Assembly: GCF_000512895.1 (NCBI RefSeq)
Contig: NZ_CP007033.1
Coordinates: 2,343,001 to 2,407,000, forward strand
Origin: Dehalobacter restrictus DSM 9455
GTDB lineage: Bacteria; Bacillota; Desulfitobacteriia; Desulfitobacteriales; Syntrophobotulaceae
Direction: 5' to 3'
DNA length: 64,000 nucleotides
In this document: piece after piece, positions 35,728-44,530 of the stretch
Numbering within the stretch: position 1 is the first letter of the stretch
Layout: every line of letters starts with the position of its first letter
Notes under the pieces: model-generated
The model's input: only the letters and a program-made list of their open reading frames with translations
The model's database searches: none
What the model was told of the DNA's origin: nothing
Translations under genes and position numbers: made by a program

Positions 35728-37445
35728 TGCAAACTATCAATATTACGCTAAACGGTAAGGTAACGGCAGTTGCACCTGAAATCACTATTTTAGAGGCAGC
35801 CAGACAACAGGGCATTGATCTTCCAACCCTTTGCCATCATCCTGATCAGCGCGTCAAGGCAAATTGCCGGATTTGTGTGGTCGAGATAGAAGGCGTAAAA
35901 AACCTTGTGCCTTCCTGTTCCACTAGGGTAACAGCCGGAATGAACATCACGACGAATTCTCCGAGAGTCAGAGAGACCGTCCGCACGATTCTGGAATTAA
36001 TTTTTGCTGACCATCCGCAGGAATGTCTGACCTGTATCCGCAACGGCAACTGTGAGCTCAGACAAATCGCCGCCAAATTCGGAGTCAGGGATATCCAAGG
36101 AGAAAAAAGAAAACACAGTTTCTCTCAGGATTTCTCAACTCCCTCGCTGGTCAGAAATCCGGATAAATGCATCAAATGTGGCCGATGTGCGGAAGCCTGC
36201 CACTATATTCAGAACGTTGGAATCCTCTATAGTCATAACCGCAGTACGGAAATCAGCATTTCACCGGAATACGGCAAACAGTTGGCTGATGTCGCCTGTG
36301 TGCTGTGCGGACAGTGTGCTTTGGTTTGTCCGGTAGGTGCAATTCATGAAAGAGATGATACAGACCGCGTCTGGGAAGCTCTCGCCGATCCCCAAAAACA
36401 TGTCGTCGTTCAGGTCGCTCCGGCCGTCCGGGTATCCCTAGCCGAGGAATTTGGATTCCCATCAGGCGAAATCGCGACAGGAAAACTCGTTTCTGCTTTG
36501 CGCAGTCTGGGATTTGACCGGGTTTTTGATACAGACTTCTCAGCAGATCTGACCATCATGGAAGAAGGCCATGAATTACTGGACCGGATAGCAAACGGCG
36601 GTATCCTGCCGATGATTACTTCCTGCAGTCCCGGCTGGATCAAATATATGGAACATTACTATCCGGAATTAATTCCGCATCTGTCGACCTGCAAATCTCC
36701 CCAACAAATGTTTGGGGCCCTGGCCAAAACGTACTATGCTCAGACCAGCGGCCTTGAAGCCAAGGATATCATTGTCGTTTCCGTAATGCCCTGTACCGCT
36801 AAAAAATTTGAAGCCGAGCGCCCGGAAATGAATGCAAGCGGCAGCCAGGATGTAGATATCGTCCTCACGACCCGTGAACTTGGCAGAATGCTGCAGCACG
36901 AGGGAATTGATTTCCGGATGCTCCCTGAAGCTGAATTTGATTCGCCCCTCGGCATATCAACAGGTGCAGCCGCTATTTTCGGAGCAACCGGTGGGGTTAT
37001 GGAAGCAGCCCTGCGTACCGTATATGAAGTTGTTACAGGTAGAACCCTGACTGACTTAAACTTTACAGCCGTGCGCGGAATGGTCGGCGTAAAAGAAGCT
37101 TCGGTTGATCTTGCCGGAACGGAAGTAAAAGCGGGGATTGCCCACGGACTTGCCAACGCCAAAAAAATCCTGGAAATGATCAAAGCCGGCCAGGCCGATT
37201 ATACATTCATCGAGGTCATGTGCTGTCCCGGAGGGTGTATCGGCGGAGGAGGCCAGCCTTACGGCACGACCAATGAGATCAGAGCCAGACGGATCGAAGC
37301 CCTGTACCAGGTCGATGAAAATATGCCGCTACGCAAGTCACATGAAAATCCGGCAGTACAGGAACTCTATCATGACTTTCTGCTTGAGCCCCTCGGAGAA
37401 TTATCCCACAAGCTTTTGCACACCCAATATTGTAACCGCAGTTAG
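35727..37445 (+). CDS. hydA: [FeFe] hydrogenase catalytic subunit HydA
   Basis: 572 residues. N-terminal 2Fe-2S (CHHPDQRVKANCRICVVE), His-Cys3 4Fe-4S (HPQECLTCIRNGNCEL), two ferredoxin clusters (CIKCGRCAEAC, CVLCGQCALVC), then the H-cluster motifs L1 TSCSPGWIKYME, L2 MPCTAKKFEAERPE and L3 EVMCCPGGCIGGGGQP, and a small-subunit-like C-terminus. It produces or uses H2 in the cytoplasm. The TGATG overlap with hydB shows tight coupling. HydEFG maturases are not in the window. Confidence 0.96.
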   Translation: MQTINITLNGKVTAVAPEITILEAARQQGIDLPTLCHHPDQRVKANCRICVVEIEGVKNLVPSCSTRVTAGMNITTNSPRVRETVRTILELIFADHPQECLTCIRNGNCELRQIAAKFGVRDIQGEKRKHSFSQDFSTPSLVRNPDKCIKCGRCAEACHYIQNVGILYSHNRSTEISISPEYGKQLADVACVLCGQCALVCPVGAIHERDDTDRVWEALADPQKHVVVQVAPAVRVSLAEEFGFPSGEIATGKLVSALRSLGFDRVFDTDFSADLTIMEEGHELLDRIANGGILPMITSCSPGWIKYMEHYYPELIPHLSTCKSPQQMFGALAKTYYAQTSGLEAKDIIVVSVMPCTAKKFEAERPEMNASGSQDVDIVLTTRELGRMLQHEGIDFRMLPEAEFDSPLGISTGAAAIFGATGGVMEAALRTVYEVVTGRTLTDLNFTAVRGMVGVKEASVDLAGTEVKAGIAHGLANAKKILEMIKAGQADYTFIEVMCCPGGCIGGGGQPYGTTNEIRARRIEALYQVDENMPLRKSHENPAVQELYHDFLLEPLGELSHKLLHTQYCNRS

Positions 37446-37597
37446 CGCAGTGACGCCAAAGCAAAAGCAACTCGTCCATGAACACCCTTTTCTGGAATAT
37501 ACCTTCCCCTTGAACACTCCTTCCAATGGACACTCTTTATCTAAATATACCTTCTCTGAACACACCTCACCTGAATGACCTAGTCCAATATAACGCG

Positions 37598-37640
37598 AAG
37601 GAACCGTGGATGTTATTAAATACCCGCGGTTCCTTTGCAT
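37598..37640 (+). terminator. Hairpin terminator of the hydrogenase operon
   Basis: A 12-bp stem AAGGAACCGTGG/CCGCGGTTCCTT (37598-37609 and 37624-37635, one G-U) followed by a weak T stretch. It lies 150 bp beyond hydA and between convergent hydA and rpoN, so may serve either. Confidence 0.65.
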
Positions 37641-37735
37641 TATGTTGACTAATCTTCCACTCAAATATAGTTCAAAATCATCAATGCCACTTGAATCTCG
37701 TGCCCCGTAAGTTTAGGCGATAATGCTTTGGACAA

Positions 37736-39121
37736 TTAATATCTTTTACGGTGTAAATTTGTAGGTATCCCCATACTCTGACGGTACTTGTTGACAGTTC
37801 TCCGGGAGATCCTCATCCCTTTGTTCACAAGCATCATCATAATATCCTGGTCGCTCAGTGGTTGGTTCGGGTCTTCTTTATTAATAATATCCTGGATCAA
37901 GTGTTTGACACTTTTGGAACTTATTTTGTCGCAGTCATAAGAACCCACACCGGAGTTAAAGAAATACTTCAAAGCAAACAGTCCGCGCGGCGTCTGGACG
38001 TATTTGTTGCAGGTGACCCGGCTTACCGTAGATTCATGGATGCCGACCAGGTCCGCAACCTGACTCATGGTCAAGGGCTTCAGATATTCAATGCCATTGT
38101 CAAAAAATTCTCTTTGAATATCAACAATGCTTTGCACAACTTTGTAAATGTTTAGTCTTCTTTGTTCAATTCCGCGGATGAGTCCTAAGGCGGAATCAAA
38201 CTTTTCTTCAAGATATTTTTTTACATCATCGGATAACGCATTCGAATTACGGAGAATATCCACATACGTCTGATTGATTCTCAAATAGTTAAAATCAAAG
38301 TCGTTTACAATAACCATATAATCGTTCTGGTCTCTCATAATCGTAACATCAGGCCAGATAAAAGGATTTCTTTCAGCGCCAAACTGCAGTCCGGGTTTGG
38401 GATCAAGCATCCTGATAAGATCATAGACTTCTTGGACCTGCTTCGTAGACACGGAGAGGGTATTGGCTATTTTCATTATTTTTTTGTCGGCAAGCTCCTG
38501 GAAGTAGTTTTGAATAACCTGTTCCGCAAGCTCACTATCCTTGCCGTTTGCTCTCATTTGCAGAAGCATGCATTCCTGAAGATTTCGGGCACCTACGCCG
38601 GTAGGATAGAAAGTATGAATGACCTTTAGGACCTCTTCCACTCTCTCAACGGCAACATTCAATTTTTGGCTGACATATTCCAGTTCTGTTGTAAAATAGC
38701 CGTTCCGATCAATACTTCCTATCAGAAAGTTTCCAATGATAATATCCGCAGGATTTTTGATCTCTAAATTCAATTGTAATTCAAGCTGCTCATATAAACT
38801 TGGCCGATCAGACAGATATTGTTCGTATCCGGTGTCATTTTCATTCTTCTCATTCCAGATATGACCCATATTGCTGTCGCTGCTGAAATGTTCAATCAGG
38901 TCGTCCATATTAACCCGGGTTGCAGTTTTGCTGACAACCTCATTGTTTTCAGCAACGGGTTCATCTTCGTCCAGAAAAGGATTCTCTTCTATTTTTTTTG
39001 TGATATACTCGCTTAGTTCCAGAGTCGACATCTGCAATACAGAAATTGCCTGACGCAGTTCAGTGGTCATGAACAATCTCTGTTGCTGTTCAAGAAATAT
39101 ATCTTGGCGTATCTGCCTCAT
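37736..39121 (-). CDS. rpoN: RNA polymerase sigma-54 factor RpoN
   Basis: 461 residues. Region I is Q-rich (LEQQQRLFMTTELRQAISVLQMSTLELSEYI), the core-binding domain is central, the HTH lies near MSQVADLVGIHESTVSRVTCNKYVQTPRGLFALKYFF and the RpoN box is ISRRTVNKYRQSMGIP. It directs transcription from -24/-12 promoters with AAA+ activators; none is encoded in the window. SD AAGGTGGAAGGA. Confidence 0.97.
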   Translation of the reverse strand: MRQIRQDIFLEQQQRLFMTTELRQAISVLQMSTLELSEYITKKIEENPFLDEDEPVAENNEVVSKTATRVNMDDLIEHFSSDSNMGHIWNEKNENDTGYEQYLSDRPSLYEQLELQLNLEIKNPADIIIGNFLIGSIDRNGYFTTELEYVSQKLNVAVERVEEVLKVIHTFYPTGVGARNLQECMLLQMRANGKDSELAEQVIQNYFQELADKKIMKIANTLSVSTKQVQEVYDLIRMLDPKPGLQFGAERNPFIWPDVTIMRDQNDYMVIVNDFDFNYLRINQTYVDILRNSNALSDDVKKYLEEKFDSALGLIRGIEQRRLNIYKVVQSIVDIQREFFDNGIEYLKPLTMSQVADLVGIHESTVSRVTCNKYVQTPRGLFALKYFFNSGVGSYDCDKISSKSVKHLIQDIINKEDPNQPLSDQDIMMMLVNKGMRISRRTVNKYRQSMGIPTNLHRKRY

Positions 39122-39401
39122 ATTTTCCTTCCACCTTCTGAATCAAACTAAAATACTATACAGATTCCCGGACAGACGGCATTTTCATATTCTTTTCACA
39201 TTAAAACCGGGATTTACTCGGGTATGATACATCCACTTGACCCTTACGGCAAGATTCATGCCAAACGATATCTACGTTCAAGTATACAACTTATTTAAAA
39301 TACTTTCTATTATTGTTTTTAATTTTTTTATGTAAATTATTCTTCATTTTCCAACCAAATTCAACGCTTTGCACATTCGTTCCAAGGATTATTTATTTCA
39401 A

Positions 39402-40070
39402 TTATTTATTTCCTGTTACTTCTTCCACTAAAGTCTTGAAAAATAACTCCATAAATCTGACCCTTTTTCTGGCGATTGCTTTCGCTTCTTCCGTATAGAG
39501 CCTATCCGGTATTTTTCTTAATTTAAGCTCAAATTCCAGGTTGGTCGTATGTTTGGAAGCATCTTTAATCCTGCCGTTCTCACCGATATTTTCCTTCAGA
39601 TATTCTTCGACAGAAACCTCATGATATAGTCTTTCCCCGTGCTGGCCAGCAAGCATGAAAGAGCGGGCAATCCCAGTTGCTCCGATGATATCAAGTTTGT
39701 CGGCATCAAAGAGGATTTTGGCTTCGATGCTCTCCGGCTGATGTCCTGTTCTGAACCGATGCGCTAAAATACAGTGTGTGATCTCCTGTCTCAAATCCGG
39801 ATCATAATTTAGGTCTTGAAGGATCTTCTCGGCCATTTCCGCACCCAATACGGCATGGTCGATCTCTCCGGAATTATCTTCATCCTCTTTGGCTCTGGCA
39901 ATATCATGAAGCAGGACAGCCGGAATCAATACTTCCGTATCGACATCCTCCCGCTGCCCGGCCAGAATCAAACAAAGATGATAGACCCGCATAACATGAT
40001 CCAGATCGTGGGCCGCATAAGACAGCTCTTTCTCTACAATATCCTGCAGAACCCGATACCGTTTTTCCAT
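39402..40070 (-). CDS. HD-domain phosphohydrolase
   Basis: 222 residues. Metal-binding HD motifs: AAHDLDHVMRVY (first His), LHDIARAKE (HD), ILAHRFRTG and LFDADKLDIIGATGIAR. Proteins of this type (YedJ/YpgQ-like) hydrolyse phosphoesters or nucleotides; substrate unknown. The GATGIARSF segment is typical of the subgroup. It lies 100 bp from the PCC-domain gene. Confidence 0.85.
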   Translation of the reverse strand: MEKRYRVLQDIVEKELSYAAHDLDHVMRVYHLCLILAGQREDVDTEVLIPAVLLHDIARAKEDEDNSGEIDHAVLGAEMAEKILQDLNYDPDLRQEITHCILAHRFRTGHQPESIEAKILFDADKLDIIGATGIARSFMLAGQHGERLYHEVSVEEYLKENIGENGRIKDASKHTTNLEFELKLRKIPDRLYTEEAKAIARKRVRFMELFFKTLVEEVTGNK

Positions 40071-40170
40071 CGATATATTCTATGCCTCCCTGTCCCAATA
40101 AATCATTGTATTCGTCTGCGGCGCATTCAAAATCGAAAAAAATATTGCCAAGAATCAGTTGGCATATCTA

Positions 40171-40614
40171 CTATATTTCGAGCAGCTCAAAACCTGTCGT
40201 AGGATCAATTTTTCTAGAGCCCTCACTTGTATTCAGTTCAATCATGACAACCTCGCCGATTTGCCAGATATCGACCCCTTCACGTACACAGCCTGCTACT
40301 GTTTTTCCCTCTCTGCCAAAAGCGGCGTGCATGTGCAAGACCGGTTTCCCTTGTTCGTTTCGGAACAAAGTTCCTACTCCCAGTGTTTCGCTGGTGCCTT
40401 GAAGCTCTGTCATCATCTTGCGGGGTTTAAGGGCCTGTCCGTCTTCAGGTCCTACGACGACCTTACTGCCCTTGTCCGCCCCTCCCAAAAAATGAACCAG
40501 TGCGGAATTGATCTGATGTTTTTCGGCAAAATCCTGAATAATGGCTGGGATTTTTTCTCCTTGTTCCAATCTCAGAATGAATATTCTCCCCAGTGTCGCT
40601 TCTAAATATTTCAA
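40171..40614 (-). CDS. PCC/DUF296 domain protein
   Basis: 147 residues from a TTG at 40614 with GAAGGGG upstream (an ATG at 40647 has no RBS). The features KYLEATLGRIFILRLEQGEKIPAIIQDFAEKHQINSALVHFLGGADKG and the histidine-containing LHMHAAFGREGKTVAGCV are the PPC/PCC (DUF296) fold. Function in bacteria is poorly known; the plant relatives are AT-hook DNA-binding proteins, but no AT hook is present here. Confidence 0.85.
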   Translation of the reverse strand: MKYLEATLGRIFILRLEQGEKIPAIIQDFAEKHQINSALVHFLGGADKGSKVVVGPEDGQALKPRKMMTELQGTSETLGVGTLFRNEQGKPVLHMHAAFGREGKTVAGCVREGVDIWQIGEVVMIELNTSEGSRKIDPTTGFELLEI

Positions 40615-40775
40615 TGCTGTCCCCTTCTTTCTATGGCCTGTAATCATTCCGGGTTGCCAGTGACTTGCAATAAACGCTTTTAAATGAAGGCGTGAAAATC
40701 TTCATATCATTATAACATAGAGAAATGCCAGTCTTCAGAAGCGTTTCTTTTATAACCACTTAGAAAACAATTTGT

Positions 40776-40804
40776 TTGACTTAATCACTTAAGTGTCTTA
40801 TAAT
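40776..40804 (+). promoter_or_regulatory. Promoter with embedded palindrome for the arsR/NifX-like pair
   Basis: TTGACT (40776-40781) and TATAAT (40799-40804), 17-bp spacer. A perfect 10-bp palindrome CACTTAAGTG (40786-40795) sits in the spacer, and two TTTAGTTAA direct repeats follow the -10 box. A good candidate for autoregulation by the ArsR protein. Confidence 0.82.
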
Positions 40805-40845
40805 TTAGTTAAGTATTTAGTTAATTAAAAATACCCGGAGGATAT

Positions 40846-41214
40846 ATGGAGCAAATTGTGCAGGTATTCAAAGCGCTTTCTGACGAAACAAGACTGCAGA
40901 TCTTGCTTATCTTATCCAGAAGAAGCATCTGTGCTAAAGGAATTGCAAGACATCTTCAAATTTCCGAAGCAGCCGTGTCCCAACATATTAAAATTTTAAA
41001 GGAAGCCGGCCTTCTGATTGGCGAGAAAACAGGCTACTTCGTAAAATACAATTTGCAGCAATCTGTTTTTGAAGATCTGATCGGATTCATTGAGCAGATA
41101 TCAGGCACCCACACCTCGGGTCACTATAAAGATGTTTTCAGCGTCCCATTCAATTGTCAATATGCTTGCAAGGCCCAGCGTGAAAAGTGCTGTGAGCGTT
41201 CAAGCAATGAATAA
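40846..41214 (+). CDS. ArsR-family regulator with Cys-rich C-terminus
   Basis: 122 residues. Winged helix from VQVFKALSDETRLQILLIL through QISEAAVSQHIKILKEAGLL and the wing KTGYFVKYNL. The C-terminal tail NCQYACKAQREKCCERSSNE has four cysteines that could bind metal or an Fe-S cluster. It precedes a NifX/NifB-like cofactor-binding protein by 21 bp and probably controls both. Confidence 0.88.
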   Translation: MEQIVQVFKALSDETRLQILLILSRRSICAKGIARHLQISEAAVSQHIKILKEAGLLIGEKTGYFVKYNLQQSVFEDLIGFIEQISGTHTSGHYKDVFSVPFNCQYACKAQREKCCERSSNE

Positions 41215-41235
41215 ACCGAGAAAAGGAGCTTAAAC

Positions 41236-41601
41236 ATGAAAATTTGTATCCCTGTAAAAGAAGACAAAGGACTTGAGAGTATCCCCTATGATCATTTTGG
41301 CTCAGCCCCATTTTTTCTGATCTACGACCTGGATAAAGAAGAGATGAAAGTCATCGACAACGGAGACTCTCATCATGAGCACGGGATGTGCCAGCCTTTG
41401 AAGGCATTGGGTGGAGAACAGGTGGACGCGATTCTGGTTGGCGGAATCGGTGCAGGCGCCCTAATGAAACTCAATGCGCAAGGGGTGCGTGCTTTTCGGG
41501 TTGATAATGCCACCGTTTCGGGTAACATCCAGCTCTTCCTGGATAACCAGCTTCCGGAATTCTCTGCCATGAACAGCTGCAGCCATCACGGATGCCACTA
41601 A
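41236..41601 (+). CDS. Dinitrogenase iron-molybdenum cofactor-binding family protein (NifX/NafY-like)
   Basis: 121 residues. MKICIPVKEDKGLESIPYDHFGSAPFFLIYD and GGIGAGALMKLNAQGVRAF match the NifX/NifB C-terminal domain family. Histidine-rich stretches (DSHHEHGMC; CSHHGCH at the C-terminus) could bind metal. No nitrogenase genes are in the window, so it is one of the many free-standing members of unknown role, perhaps in metal-cluster or metal handling. Confidence 0.88.
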   Translation: MKICIPVKEDKGLESIPYDHFGSAPFFLIYDLDKEEMKVIDNGDSHHEHGMCQPLKALGGEQVDAILVGGIGAGALMKLNAQGVRAFRVDNATVSGNIQLFLDNQLPEFSAMNSCSHHGCH

Positions 41602-41619
41602 CCTTGATAGATATTTTCT

Positions 41620-41660
41620 AGCCCTAAGGGGGAAAAACAACCCTGAAGGGCTACTTTTTT
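41620..41660 (+). terminator. Rho-independent terminator after the NifX-like gene
   Basis: AGCCCT (41620-41625) pairs with AGGGCT (41647-41652), with an inner GGG/CCC pairing, followed by six T. Confidence 0.85.
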
Positions 41661-41680
41661 ATCTTGTCAGCCATCAAATT

Positions 41681-44287
41681 CTATTTAAAGAAACATACCG
41701 CTTTTTGTTTCCCGACATCAGCAATAATCTCCAGGGCTTTATGCATTCCTTTATTGACATCATATACTTTAATGATTTCTCCAAGGGAGGCGCTCAGTGG
41801 TAGCAGTTCAGGAAGCAAATTTTGAAAGTGGTTTAATAGTTTTGTCTGAAGGACTCCTCCCCTGCCTTCCGGAAAAAGCGCCACATAAAAGATATCACTT
41901 TCTATGAGATCCTGAAAGAAATGGGTTCCGTAAGATATCTCCGGGGTGAACCCGCCCTCTTTAACTGCAATTTCACCAAGGACAGTGATATTATTAATTT
42001 CGGAAAAATAAACAGGCACGCCGAGCGAAGGCGTACTGGTACCCCATCGTCCGGGGCCGAGCAGCAGCACGGTCATGTTTTCTTTCTCAATCTGGCTGTT
42101 CAATTTGCCGATACATCTGGCTACCCTGTATTTTTCGAGGTCACTTAGCCTGCTGTAGGTTTCAGGCTCGACATAAATGATTCGCTGAATACCATAATGG
42201 ATATTCCCGCCCATGAAAGTATTATGGCTTTGAAAGAATGTTTTTTGAAAATCAATATGTTTCGGGAACACCACCTTACTTTTGAGACCTTTTGCGGGCA
42301 GCGGCCTGCACTGCAGGAGATTGATCTGATAATGATCCAAATCTTTAAAATTAACGGTAAATTCAATGTCCACCGGATATGCGTAGAATTTTTCCAGGCA
42401 TTTAAGCATTTTTTGAATGACCCCGACAAAAGTGGAATTGGACAGAAATTGATCAAAATTAATAATCCAGGCCTGCCGGTCTTGCTGGCCTATTTCTTTC
42501 ATCATTTTTTCTGCAGTATAGTCTCTCTGCGCGAAATAATGCAGTTTGGGATCGTCAATTTCGTTTAAAAGATCGTTAAACGCGATACCAATCATGCTGT
42601 TTTTGGTCACCATCAGCGCGTCAATATTTCTTTGGGCATATTGCCTGTAATCATCAAAATCCGTTAAAGGTGATGACAAAGGTTCATCAATCGCTATAAT
42701 TCTGGCATAGTCACCCGCCGTACGGTTTACAGCCCGGGTGCCTAGACCAACAACTACCCGCAGCATGCCCGCTTTCGGAGACATTTTCTCATCCCAGACA
42801 TAGATATTGTTTGAGTAGCCGACCCCAGCAAGATCCGGGAAAAAATATTCCTTACGATACGAACCCGATACGCGTTGAACAAGCAAAGCCATCTGCTCAT
42901 CCTGGTCGGCTATTCCTCGTTTCAAACGATACATCAGCGCGTCGTCGCTCATCGTGCTGGCAAAGACTTGTTTCACAGCGTTTTCAAATTCAAGATAGCG
43001 ATGTTCGAGCGTACCTTGGTTCGTACAAAAAACACTTTCATATTTTCCAGCAAAAGAATTACCAAATCCATCTTCCAAAAGGCTGCTGGAGCGGACAATG
43101 ATCGGTGATTGTCCAAAGTACTCCAGGACGCGCAAAAAATGGTTTTTGACATTCTCCGGAAAAACACCGCTGAGTATTTTGCTTTTAATGACTCTGGCCA
43201 GAGAAAAATATTTTTCAGGTTTTCTCTGCTCCATTCTAAGTTTCCAGAGACCATTTTTAACAAGATAAGTGTAAAAGACATCAGACCCAATGTAGAACGA
43301 ATCATGGGGTTCCAGAATTTTTTTATAATCAAAATTTTCATCTTCAAGCAAAATTTTTCTGGCCAGAAGCATTCCGACCGCTTTGCCGCCGATAAATCCC
43401 GATCCAATTAAACTTGACTTGATCTGAAGCAAATCTTCCAGAGTAAAGACCTTCGTCAGCAACTCAAGGAATCTTTCATCGCGACTTAAAACCATCCGGC
43501 AGAGCTTTTCTACCAGGTTTTTTCCCTCAGCAGACGGTATACGACTGAATTTTACCTTTTCATAGGTGTCTGACGCTTTCAAAAACATCCGGTCCCAATA
43601 ATCCAAATGCCTTCGCGGAGCATCAAACACATTCAGGGACATATCTGCAAACAGCTTTGAAGCATCGCTGCTGCTTGTTAACGGAATAAAATCCTGCGCC
43701 TGTTTGATATGCGGCAGAAACATCGTCGGTGAATACCTGTCGATCACTTTGACCGGATGGATATAGGTCTGTCCCCTGACATTATAGATATTCATCAATA
43801 CCTGGGTCGTTTCCCGAATTGCGGAAATCGTCTCATACGAATTCATATTTTTATAAATTGCAAAGAAAGCCACCGTTTTCAGTTCATATAAATACGGACA
43901 GGTGATCTGAAAAAAGTTGCCGATCATAAGATCCGTTGCCCAGGTGTACAAAAGATCGGACAGACAATCAAAAACGTAAAAAACCTCTTCTCCCTCAGCT
44001 GCAATAATCTGGTGGACCTGCGTGGAAAAAGCTTCAAAACCGTGTTCGGCGTCAATATGATACACTTTAACATTTTCATTGTCGTCAATAATTGGAGAAT
44101 GACGCGCAAACCGCATATAAATCACTTTTCTGCCCTCGTCCAGACTCGTTCTAACAAAAGGCAGCACAAAGGATTCATAATCTGCGATATTGTCAACCTG
44201 CAGAACAACATTATCGCCAATCCTGAGATGGTCGATGATCTCATCGAGCCCCGGCAGGCCGGATCTTATTTTCTTACGCTGATCCAT
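41681..44287 (-). CDS. KaiC-like/PEP-synthase ATP-grasp fusion protein, unknown function
   Basis: 868 residues. Residues ~1-230 resemble a KaiC/RecA-like domain (RSGLPGLDEIIDHL...VIYMRF...VFDCLSDLL) but have no Walker A GxxGxGKT. Residues ~300-700 are a PEP synthase/pyruvate phosphate dikinase N-terminal ATP-grasp domain (FIGGKAVGMLLARKIL, IIVRSSSLLEDGFGNSFAGK, LVQRVSG). A C-terminal part (LLGPGRWGTSTPSLGVPVYF) completes it. The phosphohistidine swivel and PEP-binding domains of true PEP synthase are absent, so it cannot run that reaction alone. It is monocistronic, convergent with the NifX-like gene. Function unknown. Confidence 0.8.
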   Translation of the reverse strand: MDQRKKIRSGLPGLDEIIDHLRIGDNVVLQVDNIADYESFVLPFVRTSLDEGRKVIYMRFARHSPIIDDNENVKVYHIDAEHGFEAFSTQVHQIIAAEGEEVFYVFDCLSDLLYTWATDLMIGNFFQITCPYLYELKTVAFFAIYKNMNSYETISAIRETTQVLMNIYNVRGQTYIHPVKVIDRYSPTMFLPHIKQAQDFIPLTSSSDASKLFADMSLNVFDAPRRHLDYWDRMFLKASDTYEKVKFSRIPSAEGKNLVEKLCRMVLSRDERFLELLTKVFTLEDLLQIKSSLIGSGFIGGKAVGMLLARKILLEDENFDYKKILEPHDSFYIGSDVFYTYLVKNGLWKLRMEQRKPEKYFSLARVIKSKILSGVFPENVKNHFLRVLEYFGQSPIIVRSSSLLEDGFGNSFAGKYESVFCTNQGTLEHRYLEFENAVKQVFASTMSDDALMYRLKRGIADQDEQMALLVQRVSGSYRKEYFFPDLAGVGYSNNIYVWDEKMSPKAGMLRVVVGLGTRAVNRTAGDYARIIAIDEPLSSPLTDFDDYRQYAQRNIDALMVTKNSMIGIAFNDLLNEIDDPKLHYFAQRDYTAEKMMKEIGQQDRQAWIINFDQFLSNSTFVGVIQKMLKCLEKFYAYPVDIEFTVNFKDLDHYQINLLQCRPLPAKGLKSKVVFPKHIDFQKTFFQSHNTFMGGNIHYGIQRIIYVEPETYSRLSDLEKYRVARCIGKLNSQIEKENMTVLLLGPGRWGTSTPSLGVPVYFSEINNITVLGEIAVKEGGFTPEISYGTHFFQDLIESDIFYVALFPEGRGGVLQTKLLNHFQNLLPELLPLSASLGEIIKVYDVNKGMHKALEIIADVGKQKAVCFFK

Positions 44288-44389
44288 TACACATCATTCC
44301 TTACGCCAATTTAGCTATCATTTTATCCTTAAAATTAATAATTGCTGACACTCAAATCTATATGTGCAAGCAGCCAATAACCGATACGC

Positions 44390-44430
44390 AAAAACCAAGC
44401 AATGAATCCTAGCATCTATCCATTACTTGG
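44390..44430 (-). terminator. Terminator of the gltB-gltD operon
   Basis: On the minus strand CCAAGTAATG (44430-44421) pairs with CATTGCTTGG (44404-44395, one G-U) and is followed by TTTTTG. It lies 100 bp beyond the gltD stop. Confidence 0.75.
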
Positions 44431-44530
44431 CTTTACTATGCGGTATGATAAAGCATAACGGTGGATGCCGTGTAATATCATGTTATCACATCCGGCATGA
44501 ACATTGCACTCTGTTTATCATAACAATTGG

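Noticed and set aside
37446..37578. A coding tail after hydA in another frame
   Set aside because: It begins inside hydA and covers degenerate short repeats; no RBS.
41681..44287. Phosphoenolpyruvate synthase
   Set aside because: Only the ATP-grasp domain is present; the phosphohistidine and PEP-binding domains are missing and a KaiC-like domain is added.
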